This document shows positions 1-5,620 of a DNA stretch of 6,694 nt, one piece after another. A program made the position numbers and the translations under genes. The notes beneath the pieces are model-generated. The model was not told where the DNA came from and did no database searches. It saw only the letters and a list, made by a program, of their open reading frames with translations. This DNA is from MWEH01 sp964392385 (lineage in GTDB: Bacteria; Bacillota; Clostridia; Christensenellales; DTU072): contig CAYMPR010000047.1 of assembly GCA_964392385.1 (NCBI GenBank), positions 1-6,694 of the forward strand, read 5' to 3'. The number at the start of each line of letters is the position of its first letter. Position 1 is the stretch's first letter.

Positions 1-1293
1 GGTCGTCAAGGCGATGTGGGAAGTTCCTGTTTTTATATCTCTGTAGAGGATGATATTTTCCGTAAATTCGGTGGAGAAGGATTACAACTTTTACTTCAAA
101 GATTAATAGGCTCTGCTGAAGGTGGCGTTATACAAGTACCCATGCTTTCAAAGCAACTTGAAGCAGCTCAAAGAAGATCGGAAGAAAACAGCTATGCAAT
201 ACGAAAGAGTACTCTTGAGTTTGATGACGTTATAAACAAGCAAAGACAACTAATATATTCCGAAAGAGATGAGATTTTAAAAGGTGCAGATGTACACGAG
301 CAAGTAATTAAATATATAGGAATATTTGCCGAGAAAGTTGTAGATGAAAACATTACTTTTGGCGAAATAGATGATGAAACTGATGTCGATTACATAAAAA
401 TTAATACAAGAGTAGTTGGCTCTTTAATGCATCATATGCCTACAAAAGAAGAAGTAACTCTTGCAGAAGAATACATAGATGAGCCACTTGAGCTTTCTAA
501 ACATATTCTTGGGGATGATGCAAAAGAGGAAGAAACAATTGATGCTCCTGAAACTATCGAGGAAGCTGGTGAAACTTTAGTTGTAAATGAAGAGGAAGAA
601 GAAGCAATATATCAAGAAATAACTAATTCTAAAGGCGCAACCCTAAAAATTGATGTTTCCAAGTTATTTGTTAATCCTAAATTACTTCAAAAAAGAGATA
701 TTGACTATGTAACTAAACTATCGGCTAATTTAGCAATACTTCAATACTGCCAAAGAATACGGGCATATAACTCAATATTGTACAAGCAAATCCAGGAAAA
801 ACAAGTTGATATAGAAGTTGATAAGGATCAAAAAGTAGTTAAAGGCACTGACTACGAAAAGGCAATTGCTGCCCTAAGAGAAAAACTAGCTGCCGATAAG
901 AGCCACTGGATAACATCCAAGGAAATTGAACAACACGTACTTCTTACTGTTGTAAACAAGTATTGGATGGATCACATTGACAATATGGATACTCTAAAGA
1001 GAGGTATATCTTTAAGAGGATATGGGCAAAGAAACCCAATTGTCGAATACCGTTTAGAAAGCGTAAACCTATTTGATGAGATGATATATAACATTCAAAT
1101 CGATACCGCATATACCCTACTTAAAAATAGAAAAATAGATGAATATATCGCCCAAGAAGAAGATAGAATTAATAAGGTTGTTAGAGGTTTTACTTTTGTA
1201 AAATCAGACTCGGAAGGAAAAGTAGGTCGTAACGACCCCTGCCCTTGCGGGTCAGGCAAAAAATATAAAGCCTGTTGTGGCAAAAATCTCTGA
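1..1293 (+). CDS. secA: Protein translocase subunit SecA, C-terminal half (5' partial)
   Basis: SecA is the cytosolic and membrane-peripheral ATPase that drives preproteins through SecYEG. The frame is open from base 1, so the start lies outside the window and the internal GTG at 16 is not a start. Numbering from base 1, residues 1-7 (GRQGDVG) are the end of helicase motif VI, followed by FYISVEDD. The scaffold helix with its IRKSTLEFDDVINKQR block covers about 66-85. The two-helix finger (WMDHIDNMD, then LRGYGQRNP) lies at about 322-346, with the tip tyrosine at 341. The C-terminus is a SEC-C zinc site with cysteines 414, 416, 425 and 426 (C-x-C-x8-CC), which in the family binds Zn, SecB or ribosomes. 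Odd: the stretch between FYISVEDD and WMD is about 120 residues longer than in B. subtilis SecA as I recall it, and includes an acidic segment at about 171-206. The gene ends in TGA, 94 bases before prfB. The family call is very secure. Confidence 0.97.
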   Translation, partial: GRQGDVGSSCFYISVEDDIFRKFGGEGLQLLLQRLIGSAEGGVIQVPMLSKQLEAAQRRSEENSYAIRKSTLEFDDVINKQRQLIYSERDEILKGADVHEQVIKYIGIFAEKVVDENITFGEIDDETDVDYIKINTRVVGSLMHHMPTKEEVTLAEEYIDEPLELSKHILGDDAKEEETIDAPETIEEAGETLVVNEEEEEAIYQEITNSKGATLKIDVSKLFVNPKLLQKRDIDYVTKLSANLAILQYCQRIRAYNSILYKQIQEKQVDIEVDKDQKVVKGTDYEKAIAALREKLAADKSHWITSKEIEQHVLLTVVNKYWMDHIDNMDTLKRGISLRGYGQRNPIVEYRLESVNLFDEMIYNIQIDTAYTLLKNRKIDEYIAQEEDRINKVVRGFTFVKSDSEGKVGRNDPCPCGSGKKYKACCGKNL

Positions 1294-1387
1294 CGAAAAG
1301 ATTAGCTTATTATTTCTTTAATATGAAACGGGATATTTAAACTTTCCTAAAGACAAAATCTCAAATAAAGCATTTATATAAAGTAGT

Positions 1388-2494
1388 ATGGATTTTTACG
1401 AAAAACGATTACAAATAGAAGAATTAAACAGTTCCTTGAAAACTTCTGAGGAAGCTCTAAAAGTACCAAAATTACTTGAAGAGCTAAAGTCCCTTAAAGA
1501 AGAACAAAGCAAGGAATCATTTTGGTCTGATCAAAATAAGGCCAAGGGCGTAAACATGCGCATATCTAACATAGAGAAAAGAATTGCAAGTGTAGATGTG
1601 TTAAAGAAAAAAGTTCATAATTTACAAGAGCTTATAGATATGGCTGAAGAACTACAAGATGAGGATACAATAGCCGAAATAAATGAGATGCTTAAGACAC
1701 TTGAAAACGAAGCCCATCTTTTGTTTTTAGAAACTTTACTAACGGGGAAATATGACGCAAATAATGCTATTCTTACTCTCCATGCAGGAGCTGGTGGCAC
1801 AGAAGCTCAAGACTGGGTTGAGATGTTATATCGTATGTACACTAGATACGCTGAAAGAGCAGGATATCAAATATCACTACTAGACTATCAAGAAGGTGAA
1901 GAAGCAGGAATAAAGAGCGTAACCTTCCAATTATCTGGAGATAACGCATATGGGTTTTTAAAAGCTGAAAAAGGAGTTCACCGATTAGTTCGTATTAGCC
2001 CCTTTGATGCTAATAAAAGAAGGCATACCTCGTTTGCCTCCCTTGAAGTTATGCCCGAGATTATAGATGACTCCGAGATAATTATTAACCCAGAAGACTT
2101 AAGAATTGATACACTAAGATCCTCTGGAGCTGGTGGGCAACATGTAAATAAAACTGAATCAGCAATAAGGATAACTCACATCCCCACTGGAATAGTAACA
2201 GCTTGCCAAAACGAAAGAAGCCAAGTACAAAATAAAGAGACAGCAATGAGAATGCTACTATCTAAACTTACAGAACTCAAAGAACGGGAATTTGAGGAAG
2301 AGCAATCCAGAATTAAAGGTGATTTAAAAAGAATTGAATGGGGTTCTCAGATTCGTTCCTATGTGTTCTGCCCTTATACCATGGTAAAAGACCATCGCAC
2401 TAACTATGAAAAAACTGATATTGTAGCAGTTATGGATGGAGACATAGAGGGTTTTATTTATGACTATTTAGCTAAGTCAAATAAAGATATATAA
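1388..2494 (+). CDS. prfB: Peptide chain release factor 2 (RF2), no programmed frameshift
   Basis: RF2 recognises UGA and UAA in the ribosomal A site and triggers peptide release. The protein has 368 residues, the normal length. It has an N-terminal helical domain (1-110), the GAGGTEAQDW block (134-143), the stop-codon-reading SPF tripeptide at 204-206 and the catalytic GGQ at 249-251. Residue 245, four before the first G of GGQ, is Ser, the common state in bacteria (Thr in E. coli K-12). Most bacterial prfB genes carry an in-frame UGA near codon 25 that needs +1 frameshifting (CUU UGA C). Here the frame is continuous: codons 24-25 are CTA AAA, and the FW pair at 45-46 falls where it does in the frameshifted B. 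subtilis protein, so autoregulation by frameshifting is absent. An in-frame TAA at 1379 leaves ATG 1388 as the only reasonable start. No clear Shine-Dalgarno precedes it. secA lies 94 bases upstream with no terminator seen, so cotranscription is plausible. Confidence 0.97.
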   Translation: MDFYEKRLQIEELNSSLKTSEEALKVPKLLEELKSLKEEQSKESFWSDQNKAKGVNMRISNIEKRIASVDVLKKKVHNLQELIDMAEELQDEDTIAEINEMLKTLENEAHLLFLETLLTGKYDANNAILTLHAGAGGTEAQDWVEMLYRMYTRYAERAGYQISLLDYQEGEEAGIKSVTFQLSGDNAYGFLKAEKGVHRLVRISPFDANKRRHTSFASLEVMPEIIDDSEIIINPEDLRIDTLRSSGAGGQHVNKTESAIRITHIPTGIVTACQNERSQVQNKETAMRMLLSKLTELKEREFEEEQSRIKGDLKRIEWGSQIRSYVFCPYTMVKDHRTNYEKTDIVAVMDGDIEGFIYDYLAKSNKDI

Positions 2495-2551
2495 CCCTAA
2501 AATTATTGTTAAAGTTATACTTACTTTTTCATGTAAGGGTTTAAGACAGGG

Positions 2552-2587
2552 GAAAATATAGCTAGCAATCACTAAGAAAATATAGCT
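2552..2587. repeat. 12-bp direct repeat in the prfB-serS spacer
   Basis: GAAAATATAGCT occurs at 2552-2563 and again at 2576-2587, identical over 12 bases with starts 24 bp apart. It lies in the 296-base spacer between prfB and serS, about 200 bases before serS. It could be a paired binding site or a chance or slippage product in AT-rich DNA. No regulator is recognised. Confidence 0.5.
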
Positions 2588-2641
2588 CATTAAATAAAAG
2601 TTATTGTAAACAATCATTAAATAGTACACAGAAGTAATAGA

Positions 2642-2659
2642 TAGATATATAATTATCTA
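2642..2659. other. AT-rich hairpin in the prfB-serS spacer
   Basis: TAGATA at 2642-2647 pairs with TATCTA at 2654-2659 around a six-base loop. The stem is weak and no T-run follows, so it does not look like an intrinsic terminator. It is recorded only as visible dyad symmetry. Confidence 0.25.
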
Positions 2660-2727
2660 GTTAAGGATAATAGGCAAGTAAGATAAAAAGAATTATAAAA
2701 CTATCGCCTTTGTCTTTTGAAAATAAA

Positions 2728-2757
2728 TTGAGTTTGGGAGTCTATACATAATATATT
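2728..2757 (+). promoter_or_regulatory. Candidate sigma-A promoter for serS
   Basis: TTGAGT (2728-2733, 4/6 to TTGACA) is followed after 18 bp by TATATT (2752-2757, 5/6 to TATAAT). Transcription would start at about 2764, giving a leader of about 27 bases and leaving no room for a T-box riboswitch. Other pairings are possible in this AT-rich stretch (TTGAAA at 2717, CATAAT at 2747), so the exact boxes are uncertain. Confidence 0.35.
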
Positions 2758-2760
2758 TGT

Positions 2761-2773
2761 TGCACAAAGTGCA
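2761..2773 (+). promoter_or_regulatory. Perfect dyad TGCAC-AAA-GTGCA before the serS RBS
   Basis: TGCAC (2761-2765) and GTGCA (2769-2773) are exact inverted repeats around AAA. The dyad ends four bases before the Shine-Dalgarno and overlaps the predicted transcription start. It could be an operator or a small hairpin at the 5' end of the serS mRNA. No known regulator motif is recognised. Confidence 0.4.
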
Positions 2774-2777
2774 TAGT

Positions 2778-2784
2778 AAGGAGG
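2778..2784 (+). promoter_or_regulatory. Strong Shine-Dalgarno for serS
   Basis: AAGGAGG sits six bases before the ATG at 2791, an optimal site for a Gram-positive ribosome. It fixes the serS start and contrasts with the near absence of a Shine-Dalgarno before prfB. Confidence 0.9.
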
Positions 2785-2790
2785 ATTTAA

Positions 2791-4068
2791 ATGCTTAATA
2801 TTAATTTAATTAGAACTTCACCTGAGGATGTTGCAGCAGCCCTTGCCAAGAAAGGGTATGTTGTAAATTTTGATGAGTTCTTGTCAAAAGATAAAGAAAG
2901 AAGAGCAAAGCTTCAAGAAGTTGAAAATCTAAAGGCAACTAGAAACAAGGTATCGGCGGAAGTTCCTAAACTAAAAAAGGAAGGAAAACCAGTAGATCAA
3001 ATATTTGAACAAATGAGAGAAATCGGAGTTAAGATTGCCTCGCTTGATGCAGAGGTTGCTTTACTTGATGCTAGTATGAATGAGTTTGTTTCAAGTCTTC
3101 CCAATATGCCAGATCCTGATTTGCTTCCTGGAGAGAAGGAAAACAATAAGGTTGTTAAACTAGTAAATGAAAAACCTGTATTCGCATTTCAACCTAAAAA
3201 CCATGTCGATCTTTGCACAAGTTTAAAGATGGTAGATTACGAAAGAGGAACAAAAATTGCAGGTGGTGGATATTGGATATATAGAGGAATAGGCGCAAGA
3301 CTTGAATGGGCTCTTCTTAATTATTTTATCGATACACATCTTAAGGATGGTTATGAATTTATACTCCCCCCTCACATGTTAAATTATGATTGTGGATTTG
3401 GTGCAGGACAATTTCCAAAATTCCAAGAAGATGTATATTGGCTAGAAGGCGAAGCTGATAGAAGGAAAAACCGCTTTATGCTCCCTACTGCTGAAACTGC
3501 TCTTGTTAATCTTTATGCTGGAGAAGTCCTCGATGAAGCAGAACTTCCCAAGAAACTATTTGCATATACTCCATGTTACCGCAAAGAAGCTGGTAGTTAC
3601 GGCTCGGAAGAACGTGGAATGATTAGAGGGCACCAATTTAATAAAGTAGAGATGGTACAATACGCCCATCCAGATAAATCAATGCTCGCATTTGAAGAAT
3701 TAGTTGAAAAAGCTGCCTCTTTAGTTGAAGGACTAGGTCTTCACTTTAGGGTAAGTAAACTTGCCGCTGGAGATTGCTCTGCATCAATGGCAAGAACTTA
3801 TGATATAGAGGTCTGGATTCCTAGTATGGGAATATACAAAGAAGTTAGCTCAGTATCAAATGCTAACGACTACCAGGCAAGAAGAAATAACACCAAGTAT
3901 CGTGACGCTTTAACTAATAAGACTAATTTCTTACACACTCTTAACGGCAGTGGACTTGCAACAAGCAGAGTAATACCTGCAATAGTTGAGCAATTCCAAA
4001 ACGCCGATGGTTCAGTTACGGTGCCTAAGATTTTAAGAAAATACCTGGGTGTTGATGTTATAAAATAA
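2791..4068 (+). CDS. serS: Seryl-tRNA synthetase, divergent clostridial-type
   Basis: This class II aminoacyl-tRNA synthetase charges tRNA-Ser (and tRNA-Sec where present) with serine in the cytosol. The 425 residues match the usual length. Residues 1-105 form the N-terminal coiled-coil arm that contacts the long variable arm of tRNA-Ser. The catalytic core follows: PTAET (232-236) at the serine pocket; class II motif 2 from CYRKEAGS (262-269, Arg264) to RGHQFNKVEM (279-288, Glu287); the KEVSSVSN block (350-357); motif 3 LNGSGLATSR (384-393, Arg393). Catalytic residues appear intact, so it should be active. Segments such as GGGYWIYRGIGARLEWALL (158-176) and CYRKEAGSYGSEERG (262-276) differ clearly from the canonical B. 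subtilis enzyme as I recall it. They resemble a second SerS subtype that I associate, from memory, with clostridia. The start is set by AAGGAGG at 2778. No T-box motif is visible upstream. It converges with the ATPase gene across 73 bases. Confidence 0.96.
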   Translation: MLNINLIRTSPEDVAAALAKKGYVVNFDEFLSKDKERRAKLQEVENLKATRNKVSAEVPKLKKEGKPVDQIFEQMREIGVKIASLDAEVALLDASMNEFVSSLPNMPDPDLLPGEKENNKVVKLVNEKPVFAFQPKNHVDLCTSLKMVDYERGTKIAGGGYWIYRGIGARLEWALLNYFIDTHLKDGYEFILPPHMLNYDCGFGAGQFPKFQEDVYWLEGEADRRKNRFMLPTAETALVNLYAGEVLDEAELPKKLFAYTPCYRKEAGSYGSEERGMIRGHQFNKVEMVQYAHPDKSMLAFEELVEKAASLVEGLGLHFRVSKLAAGDCSASMARTYDIEVWIPSMGIYKEVSSVSNANDYQARRNNTKYRDALTNKTNFLHTLNGSGLATSRVIPAIVEQFQNADGSVTVPKILRKYLGVDVIK

Positions 4069-4081
4069 GTTCAGAATAAAT

Positions 4082-4104
4082 TATAGTTTATATTCGCAAC
4101 TATA
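4082..4104. terminator. AT-rich hairpin between convergent genes
   Basis: TATAGTT (4082-4088) pairs with AACTATA (4098-4104) around a nine-base loop, just downstream of the serS stop. With a single G:C pair and no clear T-run it is at best a weak terminator. It is included because the 73-base convergent spacer must end two transcripts. Confidence 0.25.
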
Positions 4105-4113
4105 TAGAACCAT

Positions 4114-4127
4114 ACCTTTGTTAAGGT
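4114..4127. terminator. Short hairpin ACCTT-TGTT-AAGGT between convergent genes
   Basis: ACCTT (4114-4118) pairs with AAGGT (4123-4127) around a TGTT loop, between the ends of serS and the ATPase gene. The stem is compact but no strong T-run follows on either strand, so its role as a bidirectional terminator is a guess. Confidence 0.25.
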
Positions 4128-4141
4128 TAATATAAAATAGA

Positions 4142-5410
4142 TTAGTTTTTTAAACATCCTATCGGTACTACATATACTCCATCTGAGCGTCTATAAGCAT
4201 ATTGTGAGGCAGTCATTACCATTAAAAATGCTGGCTGCTTCATTTTTTCTGTATCAACTTTATCCTTAAGTTCAATAAGGTGTTTTGCCGCTAACTCAAT
4301 ACTCTCTTCTCCACCAATCTTAACCTCTATTGCCCCCCACTGCCCATCATTTAGATGAATAATTGCATCAGTTTCTAACCCACTTGAATCTCGGTAATTA
4401 TAAACATTGCCACTTAAAGATTGTGCATATATCCTTAAGTCACGAATACATAAAGATTCAAAAAGAAAACCAAATGTTTTTAAATCAGATATCAAATCAT
4501 CTGGTGAAGCATTCATTGATGCAGTAGCTAATGAGGGATCAATTAATTGCCTAGTATTTGTAGTTCTTAAAACTGATTTTGAGCGTAGCTTTGGAGACCA
4601 TGCCTCTATATCTTCGATAACATATAGATTTCTAAATGAATTAATATATAAATCCAAGGTTCGAGAATCTAATGCGATATCATTTACCTCTATATCGTTT
4701 TTTATTGTAGAAATTTTTGCAGGTGTGGAAAGATTTCTTGCATATGCTCTAAGAATTGCCCTTGCTCTTTGTGGGTTCTTTTTCTTTCCATCAACTTCGT
4801 TAATATCCTCCTCAACTAAAGTATTAATGTAGTTTTGCGCAGCCTTTAAAGCAATGTTTTTCTCTTTTTCTAATACTGCCTGTGGCCAACCACCTCTACA
4901 AAGTATAAATGCCATATCGCTTAACAAAAGATTGCTTTTCCCTGTAATAGCTTCAGGTTTATCAAATAAGTCTCGAAGAGAGACTTGCCCAGTGGATTCT
5001 CTAGACTCCCAAAGTGACATTGGTCGCATTACAATCTTTATTATTCTCCCAGTACCACTATGCCTCTTTTCATCTTCTTGAGGCCTTGTTGAGCCAGTAA
5101 GAATATATTGTCCCCGAAGTCCTTTTTCATCAATATCAGCACGAATATAATCCCATAGATCAGGTATTTTTTGCCATTCGTCAAACATCAAGGGCTTTTC
5201 CCCTTTTAGTAAAATCGGGTCGCCTAAATCTGAGAATACTTTGTATTGTTTATATATATTCGGCTTTGCAAGTTCAACAATAGATTTGGCAAATCTTTTT
5301 CCAGTTGTAGATTTTCCACACCATTTGGGACCCTCTATAACTATACACCCAATAGAACGCAGCGAATCTAATATTGATATTTCAATTAATCTATCTAAAT
5401 ATTCTCTCAT
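4142..5410 (-). CDS. AAA-type ATPase with DUF4143 C-terminal domain
   Basis: The protein has 422 residues from ATG 5410. N-terminal ATPase domain: Walker A GPKWCGKST (27-35), Walker B KPLMFDEWQ (72-80, Asp77-Glu78), and a sensor-like YILTGST (102-108). The C-terminal part is the DUF4143 type, with a PD-(D/E)xK-like signature: Asp348 in LETDAI, then EVK at 362-364. Family members are common in anaerobes and archaea, often as isolated accessory genes, and their cellular role is not established; a nuclease or DNA-linked ATPase role is inference. Start choice: a longer frame begins at TTG 5455, but that lies upstream of the -10 box and has no Shine-Dalgarno. ATG 5410 has GGAG nine bases before it and lies downstream of a near-consensus promoter. 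The gene runs against all neighbours and sits beside a tandem repeat, which suggests an acquired, independently expressed gene. No signal peptide or membrane helix is seen. Confidence 0.9.
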   Translation of the reverse strand: MREYLDRLIEISILDSLRSIGCIVIEGPKWCGKSTTGKRFAKSIVELAKPNIYKQYKVFSDLGDPILLKGEKPLMFDEWQKIPDLWDYIRADIDEKGLRGQYILTGSTRPQEDEKRHSGTGRIIKIVMRPMSLWESRESTGQVSLRDLFDKPEAITGKSNLLLSDMAFILCRGGWPQAVLEKEKNIALKAAQNYINTLVEEDINEVDGKKKNPQRARAILRAYARNLSTPAKISTIKNDIEVNDIALDSRTLDLYINSFRNLYVIEDIEAWSPKLRSKSVLRTTNTRQLIDPSLATASMNASPDDLISDLKTFGFLFESLCIRDLRIYAQSLSGNVYNYRDSSGLETDAIIHLNDGQWGAIEVKIGGEESIELAAKHLIELKDKVDTEKMKQPAFLMVMTASQYAYRRSDGVYVVPIGCLKN

Positions 5411-5419
5411 TTTTTGTTT

Positions 5420-5423
5420 CTCC
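5420..5423 (-). promoter_or_regulatory. Shine-Dalgarno that sets the ATPase start
   Basis: On the minus strand GGAG (within CGGAGAAAC) lies nine bases before ATG 5410. No comparable site precedes the upstream TTG at 5455, which supports the shorter 422-residue protein. Confidence 0.75.
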
Positions 5424-5431
5424 GTATCATC

Positions 5432-5460
5432 ATTATATACGTATACTATTCTCAAGTCAA
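5432..5460 (-). promoter_or_regulatory. Near-consensus sigma-A promoter of the ATPase gene
   Basis: On the minus strand TTGACT (5460-5455, 5/6) is separated by exactly 17 bp from a perfect TATAAT (5437-5432). Transcription would start near 5425, giving a leader of about 15 bases that carries the Shine-Dalgarno. The spacer contains the perfect 10-bp palindrome TATACGTATA (5436-5445), which overlaps the first two bases of the -10 box and could be an operator. Confidence 0.8.
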
Positions 5461-5466
5461 TAGAAA

Positions 5467-5520
5467 ATGCATAACTTATTGAGTTTTCAATGCATAACTT
5501 ATTGAGTTTTCAATGCATAA
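5467..5520. repeat. 23-bp perfect tandem repeat running into the assembly gap
   Basis: The 23-base unit starts ATGCATAACTTATTG and ends AGTTTTCA. It occurs perfectly at 5467-5489 and 5490-5512, then as the first eight bases of a third copy (5513-5520) before the N run. Each unit contains the palindrome ATGCAT and the inverted repeat ATTGA-GTTT-TCAAT, so it can fold into a small hairpin. There are no spacers, so it is not a CRISPR array, and 23 is not a multiple of three, so it is not a coding repeat. It begins six bases beyond the ATPase -35 box. The true copy number is unknown. Confidence 0.9.
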
Positions 5521-5620
5521 NNNNNNNNNNNNNNNNNNNNNNNNNNNNNNNNNNNNNNNNNNNNNNNNNNNNNNNNNNNNNNNNNNNNNNNNNNNNNNNN
5601 NNNNNNNNNNNNNNNNNNNN
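5521..5620. other. Assembly gap, 100 N
   Basis: Exactly 100 N, the customary placeholder for a scaffold gap of unknown length. The tandem repeat enters it on the left and is not seen on the right. The gap probably hides more repeats and the start of the gene at 5621, so distance and linkage across it should be treated as uncertain. Confidence 0.98.

Noticed and set aside
16..18. GTG as the start of the secA-like frame
   Set aside because: The frame is open to base 1, and residues encoded before the GTG (GRQGD) belong to a conserved SecA motif, so the gene continues upstream.
2493..2541. Intrinsic terminator after prfB (AACCCT at 2493-2498 with AGGGTT at 2536-2541; also CTTAC/GTAAG at 2520-2537)
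   Set aside because: Stems are short, the outer loop is 37 bases and the T-run lies inside the loop, not after the stem.
2495..2790. T-box riboswitch or other structured leader for serS
   Set aside because: No T-box consensus, no specifier stem and no terminator hairpin with a T-run could be found by eye.
4407..4832. Open frame of 141 codons on the + strand inside the ATPase gene
   Set aside because: It is the reverse shadow of a clearly conserved ATPase on the minus strand, with no ribosome binding site and no recognisable domain. The other frames at 4854-5081 and 5241-5474 are rejected for the same reason.
5467..5520. CRISPR array
   Set aside because: The 23-base units abut each other with no spacers, and no cas genes are in the window.
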